Shown here: piece after piece, positions 27,355 through 35,734 of the stretch
Position numbering within the stretch: the stretch's first letter is position 1
How the letters are laid out: each line of letters starts with the position of its first letter
Assembly (NCBI GenBank): GCA_022843805.1
Contig: JALHMY010000007.1
Location: 62,001 to 126,000, forward strand
Direction of reading: 5' to 3'
DNA from: Fuerstiella sp.
GTDB taxonomy: Bacteria > Planctomycetota > Planctomycetia > Planctomycetales > Planctomycetaceae
Length of the DNA: 64,000 nucleotides
The notes under the pieces: model-generated
Databases searched by the model: none
Told to the model about the DNA's origin: nothing
The model's input: only the letters and a program-made list of their open reading frames with translations
Position numbers and translations under genes: made by a program

Positions 27355-28380
27355 TCACTCCGCTTTGGATTGAGGGACTGGGGATGGCGGGTTTTCCGGC
27401 GAAGATTCCTGAGCCGGGCTGTCAGCAGGCGCAGGCTGGGGTTCGGGATTAGGGGACGAAGGAAGTGATGGCGAATTCGAACTGGAAGCATCAGCCCCTG
27501 GTGTCGCCTGTGGCGAGGGAGGTGCAGACGGTTCAGCCGCCTTCCCTTCGTTTGTGGGCTCAGGTGCAGCAGCCGGGGGGCCGTTGGTCTGGAGTTTCAG
27601 AACGTTGTTCTCAGTATTCGCTTTCTTCGTGTCGGCTTCGTCAGGCACTTTTTTGTTGTTATCAATGACGGAATCATCGGACACGGTCACTGAGTCCGGA
27701 ACACCGACTGTCGGCGTGACTGGCGCTGGTGATTCCTCGGGGCTGACTTGACTGGTTGACATCCAGATGTAGGTTCCCAGCAGACCAATGCTCATCAGAA
27801 AAACGGCGATCGACAGAATGCGTTTCAAACGCTGCTCGCGAAACGATGAAATCAGGGACGCCAGAAACGCGAGTCCGCCGAGAGTGTGGATCATCCACTC
27901 GGGCGGAATTCCCAGAGGGATGTGTTTGGGCAACAGTTTAGCGGCTACAGCGACCCCCGCACCGATGAGCGCGATGGGGCCGACAAACGTCAGCATCCGA
28001 CTTTCGCGTTTTTCGACTTTCGCCTCCGGGGAATAACCCAGGGAATGCACGCCGGCCTCAAATGTGTTGACAATCGTCCAGACTTTGGCGAGTCCTGTGG
28101 CTTTCAGTACGTCTCTGATTTTTTCATTTGACGCGACGACAACCATCTTTCCATCCTGCGCCTTGACGGTTTTCCAGATCCGGACAATGGATGCAACCAG
28201 GGAGCTGCCCATGTAATCCAGAGCGGAAAGGTCTACGATACAGGCGGGATTCTTAACCGTCGCCAGCTGTTCGATAATCTTCAGGCCAGCTTCGCGAACC
28301 TCCTCCATATGGGCCATCGACAGTTCCGCCGGAAAGGCAATGACGGAATACCCATCACGGTGGGTGCACCAGAACGCCAT
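27355..28380 (-). CDS. STAS-domain protein with transmembrane helices and Pro-rich tail
   Basis: 341 residues from ATG 28380 (AGG at 8 nt; the frame is open to 28497 without conservation). Residues 1-115 form a STAS (anti-sigma-factor antagonist-like) domain with SVIAFPAELSMAHMEEV, ACIVDLSALDYMGSSLVASIVRIWK (the usual phospho-Ser region) and MVVVASNEKIRDVLKATGLAKVWTI. Three hydrophobic segments follow (about 131-150, 163-180, 190-208). Then comes a 130-residue Pro/Ser/Ala/Glu-rich tail. Cytoplasmic STAS modules usually sense or relay phosphorylation; fused to a membrane anchor it could recruit partners. It is co-transcribed with the short GspE-like ATPase. Confidence 0.8.
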   Translation of the reverse strand: MAFWCTHRDGYSVIAFPAELSMAHMEEVREAGLKIIEQLATVKNPACIVDLSALDYMGSSLVASIVRIWKTVKAQDGKMVVVASNEKIRDVLKATGLAKVWTIVNTFEAGVHSLGYSPEAKVEKRESRMLTFVGPIALIGAGVAVAAKLLPKHIPLGIPPEWMIHTLGGLAFLASLISSFREQRLKRILSIAVFLMSIGLLGTYIWMSTSQVSPEESPAPVTPTVGVPDSVTVSDDSVIDNNKKVPDEADTKKANTENNVLKLQTNGPPAAAPEPTNEGKAAEPSAPPSPQATPGADASSSNSPSLPSSPNPEPQPAPADSPAQESSPENPPSPVPQSKAE

Positions 28381-28523
28381 TTTTGAACCTGACAAGTGAC
28401 ATTCTCCTGAATGGCCCGGGAATGTGTGAACACACACACTGAGCAATATATCGAGGTTCACGTTTGTGTTGCAGCGTGAGGCAAGACGAAACCGCAATTT
28501 TACGACTGATCATGGGAGGAATA

Positions 28524-28554
28524 TTGTGTTTGACGCAGAGGATTTGCCTATAAT
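28524..28554 (+). promoter_or_regulatory. Candidate promoter for the 304-residue gene
   Basis: Perfect -10 TATAAT at 28549-28554, 51 bp before the ATG at 28606. The best -35 at an acceptable distance is TTGTGT (28524-28529, 19 nt spacer). TTGACG at 28530 is closer to consensus but only 13 nt away. Weak call. Confidence 0.35.
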
Positions 28555-28605
28555 TCCGGAGTTCACGAGCCAGTCAATCCTGAGACAAACTTCTGAGTAC
28601 ACATC

Positions 28606-29520
28606 ATGAAGGGCTGCATTGCACCAGGAGAAATCCCTGGAATCTCAGCCAGTGAAGCGTCGGTTTTCGGCGAAATCGCTGAAAATATGATTTGCGCTGA
28701 CTTTATGATGCAGAACGCTGCTGCGGCCCGGGCCATTTTTCAGGATCACCATAATCCGGCTGCCTATCTGTACTTTCTGGCCAAAAACAATCCTCAGTTC
28801 ACCGAACAGATGCAGCGAGATTTCTATCGTCGTTTGTATTCGGCCGGGCTGATGCGGGTTCCCGATCTGCTCATCCATTCCGCAGAAAAAGCATTCTATG
28901 AAATCAAGCCGGAATCTGCGTCCGGTATGAGAAAGGGCATTGAGAAAGTTGGCACACTGAGTGGTGTTTATCGATACTATCGACTGCCCTACATTGCCGG
29001 GACAATGTTCCGGCCGCGGAACCACACCGTAGCGCTGGCTGGAACCGCATTACGAGCCACGCTGAATGTCCGCCGATCTGCTCCCGGACTGATCATGTAT
29101 ACGCTCTGCCTTGAAGTGAACGGTGTCATGGAACTGGCGACTCTCGCAGTGATTCTGCGACACATCATTCGTGAGCTGAATCGCCAAAGAGGAAATCGTC
29201 AGCTGATTCCCGTTGATCTGTCGCCCATCTTTCAGAAAGACGAGCAGCTTACGGAGATCGCACGAAAACTGGGGCTAACCATGGCCGCTGCCGCCGGCGG
29301 GGCCGCCGCGGTCGCGGGCTGGAAACATTTCTGGAAAGCGGTCGCGGTCAGATTTGCCGTTCGAGGAAGTACGGCCGCCGTTCTGTCGGCCGCTGACGGA
29401 CCGCTTCCGGTCGGAGAACTCATCGCGGCCGGTCTGGCACTCTGGACGGTGGTGGACATCATTCGGCTCAGTGATGAACTGTGGCAGGATGCAGACCGAA
29501 TCGCCCGCACTGAGATCTGA
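28606..29520 (+). CDS. Putative PD-(D/E)XK nuclease-like protein with hydrophobic tail
   Basis: 304 residues, not recognised as a named family. Residues 18-60 are helical (SVFGEIAENMICADFM). Then comes a segment resembling the PD-(D/E)XK core: RVPDLLIHSAEKAFYEIKPES (about 85-105), with Asp in PDLL and ExK in EIK, followed by a helix and strands (VTYPYI-like, NHTVALAGTALRATLNV). The C-terminus is Ala/Gly-rich and hydrophobic: TMAAAAGGAAAVAGWKHFW and GPLPVGELIAAGLALWTVVDI (about 270-290), the latter similar to linker/helix segments seen in polymorphic-toxin proteins. No signal peptide, no adjacent immunity-like gene. It may be a stand-alone nuclease or effector, or a structural use of the fold. 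Confidence 0.55.
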   Translation: MKGCIAPGEIPGISASEASVFGEIAENMICADFMMQNAAAARAIFQDHHNPAAYLYFLAKNNPQFTEQMQRDFYRRLYSAGLMRVPDLLIHSAEKAFYEIKPESASGMRKGIEKVGTLSGVYRYYRLPYIAGTMFRPRNHTVALAGTALRATLNVRRSAPGLIMYTLCLEVNGVMELATLAVILRHIIRELNRQRGNRQLIPVDLSPIFQKDEQLTEIARKLGLTMAAAAGGAAAVAGWKHFWKAVAVRFAVRGSTAAVLSAADGPLPVGELIAAGLALWTVVDIIRLSDELWQDADRIARTEI

Positions 29521-29539
29521 CAGATCAGACAGATCAGAC
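29513..29539 (+). repeat. Short 9 bp tandem repeat at the 3' end of the PD-(D/E)XK gene
   Basis: Three tandem copies of AGATC(T/A)GAC (29513-29521, 29522-29530, 29531-29539), the last two identical. The stop codon (29518-29520) sits inside the first copy, which differs by one base. Confidence 0.8.
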
Positions 29540-29644
29540 AACTGAATTTTCCTTCTGTGTTCGACGGATTCGATCTGTGATCGTCATGGTTTTAGATCAT
29601 TCCCCGGTGATCTGCTGACCGTCAGCCGCCCTCTGTCATGTGTT

Positions 29645-30547
29645 TTATCCGGTGGCGGGATCCGCGATTGCATATTGCAGGGCGATGTCCGGGCGTATCT
29701 TTTCGCTTCGCCATCGCATGCGAGAGAGTGGACGCAGCTTTTCGAATCCAAGTGCGGTCGCCCGCCATTCGGCTTCTGCACCAGTCTGCGGTATATCCCA
29801 GAAAACCGGCCCGTCGACGTTCTGCAGCAGTGTGCGGATTATCCTGTCAGCCACTTCCGGGGATGATGCGACGACCGGCCCGAGGCAGGCAGCGTTCCGG
29901 CCGGGTCTGACCATACCAAATCCTGTGTTCTTTCCGTCATCAATCACCAGCGTATCCAGTGAATCCTGCAGCAGGCGTTTCAGCCACAGACTGCGATCAG
30001 TGCCAAACGCCTTTCGATCCAGATCTCGGCAGGCAGCAGACAGAGAGGAAAAAGCATGATTCGCAGGTTGTCCGGCTGAACCCTGAACGCGAGCTGATTG
30101 TTCTCGTGTTGCTTCCCCCGAACGATGCCAGCGAAAAAAAGTCCACTCATGCTCAAATTCCAGTCGACGATAGACTGGTTCTCCTGCCGGAGTGGCATCC
30201 AGCATGATGCAGCGTATGCCTCGGCCGTTCAAATGCGCCAATGCGTGCTTCATCAGCTGACTGGCGATTCCACGACCTCGCAGATCGGGATGCACCAGCA
30301 TCATCCCGATCCATGCCAGTTCTGTTCCATAGCAGGTGGTCGTTACTGTGCCTGATATCCGCGGTTCCTCACCGCCATCTGCTTCGGCTGGAAAAGCAGC
30401 AAAGCACCCTTCCGGTTCATACTGCAGCAATCTCATCCAGTCTGCAGGTGTTTGATTCCAGCCGGCAGCTGCCCGCAGCTCGTCGGCAACGGGCAGATCA
30501 GCGGGGCGCATACTTCGGATTATGACCTGAGCGGGCTTGCCTGTCAT
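29645..30547 (-). CDS. GNAT-family N-acetyltransferase, two-domain (YitH-like)
   Basis: 300 residues. The N-terminal GNAT domain has motif A (MMLVHPDLRGRGIASQLMKHAL, acetyl-CoA pyrophosphate loop) and motif B (GIRCIMLDATPAGEPVYRRLEFEHE). The C-terminal half (about 150-300, DRKAFGTDRSLWLKRLL, GFGMVRPGRNAACLGPVVASS) is the domain that often follows GNAT in YitH-like proteins. Acetyl-acceptor unknown. Converges with the preceding PD-(D/E)XK gene, leaving 124 bp between their ends; no terminator stem of note there. Confidence 0.85.
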   Translation of the reverse strand: MTGKPAQVIIRSMRPADLPVADELRAAAGWNQTPADWMRLLQYEPEGCFAAFPAEADGGEEPRISGTVTTTCYGTELAWIGMMLVHPDLRGRGIASQLMKHALAHLNGRGIRCIMLDATPAGEPVYRRLEFEHEWTFFRWHRSGEATREQSARVQGSAGQPANHAFSSLSAACRDLDRKAFGTDRSLWLKRLLQDSLDTLVIDDGKNTGFGMVRPGRNAACLGPVVASSPEVADRIIRTLLQNVDGPVFWDIPQTGAEAEWRATALGFEKLRPLSRMRWRSEKIRPDIALQYAIADPATG

Positions 30548-30645
30548 CGGACGGCACCTTCATCGAATTTGCATGAAGACCAATTTCGCCGAAGATCGTT
30601 TTTGACAACTTCGCTTGTGCGGTCAGGCACGGCAGGGTTCATGAA

Positions 30646-31515
30646 CTACTCAAAGAGTCCGGAAATGCCGGCTGGCAGAGTTCGGACGGCTTCGACTTCA
30701 TTCTCGCTCAGAGCACGACTGAAGATCGCCAGATCATCAAAATCACCCACATAACTAAGACCCAGCATTATGGCTGTCTTTTCTTCATCCCATTCAAACT
30801 TCAGCGGACGTTTCAGGGATCCCTGATGGATCCCGTGCAGGTACAGGGAGACGTGTGCGTCGCTGCCGTCCGTTGCATTCACGTTCTGGTAGGTGAACGC
30901 CACATGAGTCCAGAGTCGTCCGTTAAACGCTGGTTTGGTGACTGGTATCATGGGGCGATTCGCGACCGGAAACTGTTCCCAGGGAATATTGTCCGGATTC
31001 CACACAGACATTTTCGAAAACATTCCCAGACGAAATGCTCTCGGCGGGTCTTTATCAAAGTCAACCCACATACCGGAGTCGTTCCATGCCTTGTCGGTAA
31101 TCTGGATTGGATCGCAGTAACCGGGCTTGAGTCCTTTTTCAGGATCGGCTCGCAGCCAGAATGACACCGTTCCCGACCAGTTGTTTTTACTGAAGCCGGC
31201 GTTTTGTCCCCTGAAGAAAACGACTTGCTGCGACACATCAGCAAAGCGAACTGCCTGGCCGTATCGGCCATCGGGAATCAGGCTGACGTCTTTGCGGAGA
31301 TTACCTGGCTGGATGTTCTTTCTTTCGGTCCCGTCGCCGGTGTAAAGCCTGCCGTCAGCTGCTTTGACTGCATCCATGCTGCCATCAAACGGCACATGAA
31401 AAATGACGGATTCCGCCAGCGTTTTCGGTTCGGCAGCCTTCATGGCATTGTTTGGCGGACTGATCACTGCACACAGGGCGATCAGCAGAAAGTCGCGTCT
31501 TACGGAACCTGACAT
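30646..31515 (-). CDS. Exported LamG/concanavalin A-like lectin domain protein
   Basis: 289 residues from ATG 31515, fixed by a perfect SD (GGAGGT at 31521-31526, 5 nt spacing) and a signal peptide (RRDFLLIALCAVI...AMKA-A). The body is a LamG/laminin-G-3 domain: 'VIFHVPFDGSMDAVKAADG', 'GRYGQAVRFADVSQQVVFF', 'WSGTVSFWLRAD', 'WTHVAFTYQN', 'SLYLHGIHQGS', 'DDLAIFSRALSENEVEAVR'. In planctomycetes such domains are common in secreted carbohydrate-related proteins. The frame stays open upstream to 31794 but lacks conserved sequence. Ligand unknown. Confidence 0.85.
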   Translation of the reverse strand: MSGSVRRDFLLIALCAVISPPNNAMKAAEPKTLAESVIFHVPFDGSMDAVKAADGRLYTGDGTERKNIQPGNLRKDVSLIPDGRYGQAVRFADVSQQVVFFRGQNAGFSKNNWSGTVSFWLRADPEKGLKPGYCDPIQITDKAWNDSGMWVDFDKDPPRAFRLGMFSKMSVWNPDNIPWEQFPVANRPMIPVTKPAFNGRLWTHVAFTYQNVNATDGSDAHVSLYLHGIHQGSLKRPLKFEWDEEKTAIMLGLSYVGDFDDLAIFSRALSENEVEAVRTLPAGISGLFE

Positions 31516-31873
31516 AAAATACCTCCGGGCGACGCGATGTACGCCGCCAATGCGTCTGGAATTTAAGGATACATCTGGCAGTCCCGCCGACGGTGAGCAC
31601 TGCAGGTCTGAGGGCTTCTCAGACTTTTTCGATGACCGATAACCTTTTTCGATGACCGATAACCAAGAGGGTATAAATCGCGAATGGAAACGTCCAGTGG
31701 CCGTGGCCAATCTGATTATTCTGTTCGCAACGCCAAAACGTAGTATTTTCCCGAACCACTGCTGCCGATTGGGAAAATCTGTCCTGGTTTGCACCGGGCC
31801 ATACCGAAGAGCTGTAATAATACAGGGACAATGTTGAGGCAGTCAGTGACAGAAATGTCAAAGTGAGAATCGT
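31516..31873. other. Divergent intergenic region with 20 bp tandem duplication
   Basis: About 360 bp between the LamG gene (minus) and acyltransferase (plus). An exact 20 bp tandem duplication occurs at 31624-31643 and 31644-31663 (unit CTTTTTCGATGACCGATAAC). Nothing else recognised. Confidence 0.6.
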
Positions 31874-33181
31874 GTGACGGCATCGGCCAGCTCATCCCGT
31901 TGCAGCGAGGCGGCCAGTCGGGGCTCGATTCTGAATGTTACCGCACGGTTCGAGGGGCTTGATGCTCTGCGCGCTGCGGCAATGCTGCTGGGCATCATGG
32001 TCCATGCGGCGGTTCCGTACATGCCGACGAGAATGCCCAGTCTTTTGTGGCCCGTACATGATGCCCATCCCGTCGCCTTTTGCGACGCAGTGTTTTGGGC
32101 GATTCACGTCTTTCGACTGCCGGTTTACTTTGTTTTGTCAGGTTACTTTGCAGAGCGTCTGTTTCAGCAGCGTGGTGCTCGGGAATTTCTGAAACATCGT
32201 CTGCAGCGCCTCGTCAAGCCGTTTGTCGTTAGTCTCTGTACCCTGAATATGCTGACGTTTCTGATTTTTGCATGGGGCTGGTACCTGACAGGTCGCTGCA
32301 CCATTGAGCAGATCTTTAATCCGTTCGTTTTCTTTACACCGGACATCCAAAGTAATTTCTTTGGCCCGGCACACCTTTGGTTTCTGGCCGATCTGATCTT
32401 AATGTCTCTGGTTTTCTGGGCGATTCGTCGCGAATCAGGAGTCACCGTTGTTTCGGATGGAATCCCGCAGGCGCAAGCTCCGGGTATCCTGATGCCCGTA
32501 CTTTTTGCCCTTCCGACGGCCATGATCCTTTGGGGCAGTGTGGGTGTGGTAGTTGCATTTAACAACTCCTTTATTCCAGATCCTCCGCGACTGCTGTATT
32601 TCGGAATCTATTTTGTGTGTGGAGTCATGTTCTGCCGTCACTCAGAATGGTTTCTGGCGGCCACACGTTTTTCCGGGATTCATGTCGCGGCGTCACTTCC
32701 ACTGACCATGCTCAGTGTGGCTGCCATTCATCGCGAACTTGACAGCCCCTGCACCGGCAATCAGCTGCTGACGGGTTTGAGCGTAAGTCTGGCCGCCTGG
32801 TTTTCGATTTTTGGCTGGTTTGGCGTTTTCGTGCATTACTGGCGAAGGTCAACCACGCTGTTGCGCTATCTCTCAGATTCATCCTATTGGATTTACCTGT
32901 GTCATCTGCCGCTGGTTGCACTGGCTCAGATTCTGCTTCATTCTGTGCCGCTGTCGGCAATGTTCAAATTCTCCGCCGTCACCGGGTTTGCACTGTTTGG
33001 CGGACTGCTCACCTACGCAATGTTCGTGAGACATACCGTCATTGGCCAGACACTGCATGGTCCGCGCGCAGTCGCCAAAAGGGGCCATGCAGCTGACCGC
33101 GCTGCAAGTCGACCGTCCAGTCCGGTTTTTGGTCGATATCCGGCAGCTGAAACGCCCGTCAGTCAGAGCGCGGTTCACTAA
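31874..33181 (+). CDS. Acyltransferase-3 (OpgC-like) membrane protein
   Basis: 435 residues from a GTG start (31874); an in-frame stop lies just upstream and no ATG precedes the first motif, so GTG or a near alternative is required. PF01757-type acyltransferase: the R...LD.LRAAAMLLGIMVHAAVPY motif (catalytic His in VHA), about ten transmembrane helices, HVFRLPVYFVLSGYFA and HLWFLADLILMS. Transfers acyl groups from acyl-CoA across the membrane to sugars, glucans or lipids. The acceptor here is unknown; the layout is close to OpgC-type glucan succinyltransferases. The final 40 residues are Ser/Pro-rich. Converges with the SDR gene (57 bp). Confidence 0.85.
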   Translation: MTASASSSRCSEAASRGSILNVTARFEGLDALRAAAMLLGIMVHAAVPYMPTRMPSLLWPVHDAHPVAFCDAVFWAIHVFRLPVYFVLSGYFAERLFQQRGAREFLKHRLQRLVKPFVVSLCTLNMLTFLIFAWGWYLTGRCTIEQIFNPFVFFTPDIQSNFFGPAHLWFLADLILMSLVFWAIRRESGVTVVSDGIPQAQAPGILMPVLFALPTAMILWGSVGVVVAFNNSFIPDPPRLLYFGIYFVCGVMFCRHSEWFLAATRFSGIHVAASLPLTMLSVAAIHRELDSPCTGNQLLTGLSVSLAAWFSIFGWFGVFVHYWRRSTTLLRYLSDSSYWIYLCHLPLVALAQILLHSVPLSAMFKFSAVTGFALFGGLLTYAMFVRHTVIGQTLHGPRAVAKRGHAADRAASRPSSPVFGRYPAAETPVSQSAVH

Positions 33182-33238
33182 ACTGGCTATGTGGTCGGCA
33201 GAGAAGATTGCTGGAAATTTGAAATAATGCGGAACGGG

Positions 33239-34045
33239 TCAGGATGCTGAATTCATCCACTCCTCAGGAGGATCCGGCTGCTGCCAGCTGCTCATCCCGC
33301 CATCAACGTACAACATTTGTCCGTGGATATGCTCGGCGGCATCGCTGAGCAGGAAGACGGCGGCGCCTCCGCAGACTTCCGGACCCGGTACCTGTCCGTT
33401 CGGGGTGTGCAGTTCCATCCACCGTCGAAATCGGTCGTTCTTCAGTGCAGGCTCCGTGAGTCTTGTCAGCAGCAGTCCAGGCGCCATCCCATTTACCCGA
33501 ATTCCCATCGGTGCCAGTGACACGCAAAGCGAACGAATCATTGCATCAACGGCCCCTTTCGAAGTGTCGTACGCCACATGAGTCTGTTCGGATAGTTTTC
33601 CATTGATTGAACCGACGAGCAGAATTCGTCCGGAAATCCCTTTTTCGACCCAGCGACGAGCAAAGTATTGAATTAATACATACTGCGAATACACGTTCAG
33701 TTTCATTGTCCGGTCGAATGTCGTGAAATCCATTTTCAGGAACGGATCGTCAATAAACGTTCCTGCGTTGCAGACCAGAGTATCGATGTCGGCATTCAGC
33801 TGCACGGCCTGTTCAGCAAGTCTCAGAGGAGCTTCCGGCATGGGTTCAGCAAGATCACCGGCAACAACCACGGCAGGACCGCTGTTTGAACGGCATCTTT
33901 CTGCTGCCTGAGCAGCCGCTTCGTGATGTCTTGTGCCATGCAGGATTACGGAGGCCCCGGCATCACGAAGTGCGATTGCAATCTCCAGCCCAATTCCCTG
34001 AGTACTTCCTGTAATAAATGCATGACGGCCGCTCAGCATTCCCAT
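33239..34045 (-). CDS. Short-chain dehydrogenase/reductase
   Basis: 268 residues; GGGAGA lies 6 nt before the ATG. Classical SDR: cofactor motif TGSTQGIG (12-19), NAG (93-95), Ser146 in LLVGSINGK, Tyr159-xxx-Lys163 in YDTSK. The C-terminus has the VLLSDAAEHIHGQMLYVDGG pattern of FabG/sugar-dehydrogenase members. Substrate unknown. It is divergent from the MFS transporter cluster (213 bp between starts), so a role in the same pathway is possible, though not proven. Confidence 0.92.
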   Translation of the reverse strand: MGMLSGRHAFITGSTQGIGLEIAIALRDAGASVILHGTRHHEAAAQAAERCRSNSGPAVVVAGDLAEPMPEAPLRLAEQAVQLNADIDTLVCNAGTFIDDPFLKMDFTTFDRTMKLNVYSQYVLIQYFARRWVEKGISGRILLVGSINGKLSEQTHVAYDTSKGAVDAMIRSLCVSLAPMGIRVNGMAPGLLLTRLTEPALKNDRFRRWMELHTPNGQVPGPEVCGGAAVFLLSDAAEHIHGQMLYVDGGMSSWQQPDPPEEWMNSAS

Positions 34046-34258
34046 TTACGTTCTCCCGACGACATGATGACGTTAATCTTAGAGCCCTGTTTTCACGAAC
34101 AGCGAAATGTCGCCGTCGGCAATTGTTTTGGGTGACGAACTTTCCGTCCTGAACATTTCGTGCACCACGGCGCTCAGTATAAACTAATGGCTGACGGAAT
34201 TTCGAACCGATCCCCGATTCAAAGCCATTCCGGAATCTTTTGCAGTACGGGAGCACGA

Positions 34259-35734
34259 ATGCAAAGCGAACCTTCAGGAAAAATCGCACAGCGGCGAATG
34301 GTAATGGCCGCTTTTTTGTCCTGGATGTTTGCAGGTCTGGAAAATTCGCTGTTCATCCTGATTCATCGCCAGATGATGCTGGAACTGCTGGGCTCCGACA
34401 CGCCTGAAAAAATTGTTACTCAGTGGTTTGCGTGGAATCAGGCCGGTTTTATGCTGGGAGCAGCGGCTGGTGGCTGGTTGTTTGGGTGGCTCGGTGATCG
34501 CTTTGGGCGTACCAGAGCAATGGGCTGGAGTGTTCTCTGTTATTCACTGTTCACCTTAGCTGCCTGGTTTGTAACGGAAGCTCATGTTATGTGGGCCATT
34601 CGTTTTCTGGCCTGTCTTGGATTTGGTGGATCCTGGCCAAATGCTGTCGCCCTGGTGTCGGAAGCCTGCCCGTCCGCATCACGTCCGATGATGGCCGGGC
34701 TGATGGGTTCGGCGGCGAATTTTGGATTCGTGTTGCTGGGGATCATTGGTTATTGCCTCCCCATCACGAGTTCCGACTGGCGCTGGGTTCTGCTGGTGGG
34801 TGCGTCGCCTGCAATCATTGGGATCTGGATTCTGATGGCCGTCCCTGAATCCGCCCGGTGGCTGAAAGCCCGCGAGGATGCTCGGCGTGTTGCAGCAGAA
34901 GCAGCTTCCGATCAGACGACCGGTCATCTTCGTCCGAATTCGCCAGGGCAGGGCGGTTCCATCGCTGAAGTTTTCCGCCCGCCACTGCTCTATCGTACTC
35001 TGCTGGGGATCAGTCTCGGTTCCATCCCGGTCATTGGCACAGCGGCCAACGCAAACTGGGTTGTGCCATGGACTGACCAGGTGGAAGCTCAGAAAATTTC
35101 GGCTGGCGTAGCCTCGACGTCATCTGAATCCATGCCGGAACAATCGCCTGCGGAAGCACCGGCAACTCGAGTGTCAGCGATTCCTCAGTCTGCTGCCGGG
35201 GTGGCTCGGACTGACGATTCGGCTGTCACTGGAAGTGCACCGAAGCGATCAAAAGGTGATCCGCGACAGAAGGCGAAAACGCAGATCATTCGCTCGAGCG
35301 GTGCGATCTTTGGAAGTCTGCTGGGAGGCGTCCTTGCCAGTTTTGCGGGACGACGGCTTTCGTACTTCCTGATCAGTCTGTGCACATTTGGAGTAAGCAG
35401 TCTGCTGTTTACACAGCTGAGCCCGGGGCATCCCTGGTTCGGAGTTTTTACGTTTTTGCTCGGCTTCTTTGGTGTTACGTATTTTGGATGGCTTCCTCTG
35501 TTCCTTCCGGAGTTGTTTCCAACACGAGTTCGGTCGACCGGCAGTGGAATATGCTTCAACTCTGGTCGCATCATTGCAGCAATGGTTGTCATTTTTGTGG
35601 GATTGCGAATGGACAGTTTTCAGGGTGATTATGCCGTCGTAGGATTCTGGAGCGGAATGATCTATGTCCTGGGAATGATCATCATCTGGCTGGCCCCGAA
35701 GAAGCCCGCGGACGTGCTGGAGGATCCAATATGA
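34259..35734 (+). CDS. Major facilitator superfamily transporter
   Basis: 491 residues from ATG 34259 (GGGAG 7 nt upstream; the frame is open to 34160). Twelve-helix MFS layout; the A-motif between helices 2 and 3 is visible as GWLGDRFGRTRAMGWS, and the helix 8-9 counterpart as LASFAGRRLSYF. Unusually, a 60-residue Ser/Ala/Pro-rich segment (about 280-340) interrupts the region after helix 7-like sequence (IGTAANANWVV) before GAIFGSLLGGVLASF, suggesting a cytoplasmic or external insertion. Likely imports a sugar acid or related organic acid, judged only from neighbouring dehydrogenases. The stop overlaps the next start (ATGA). Confidence 0.88.
   Translation: MQSEPSGKIAQRRMVMAAFLSWMFAGLENSLFILIHRQMMLELLGSDTPEKIVTQWFAWNQAGFMLGAAAGGWLFGWLGDRFGRTRAMGWSVLCYSLFTLAAWFVTEAHVMWAIRFLACLGFGGSWPNAVALVSEACPSASRPMMAGLMGSAANFGFVLLGIIGYCLPITSSDWRWVLLVGASPAIIGIWILMAVPESARWLKAREDARRVAAEAASDQTTGHLRPNSPGQGGSIAEVFRPPLLYRTLLGISLGSIPVIGTAANANWVVPWTDQVEAQKISAGVASTSSESMPEQSPAEAPATRVSAIPQSAAGVARTDDSAVTGSAPKRSKGDPRQKAKTQIIRSSGAIFGSLLGGVLASFAGRRLSYFLISLCTFGVSSLLFTQLSPGHPWFGVFTFLLGFFGVTYFGWLPLFLPELFPTRVRSTGSGICFNSGRIIAAMVVIFVGLRMDSFQGDYAVVGFWSGMIYVLGMIIIWLAPKKPADVLEDPI

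Noticed and set aside
28530-28554. TTGACG plus TATAAT as a consensus sigma-70 promoter
   Set aside because: The spacer is only 13 nt; TTGACG cannot serve as -35 for this -10. A weaker partner was noted instead.
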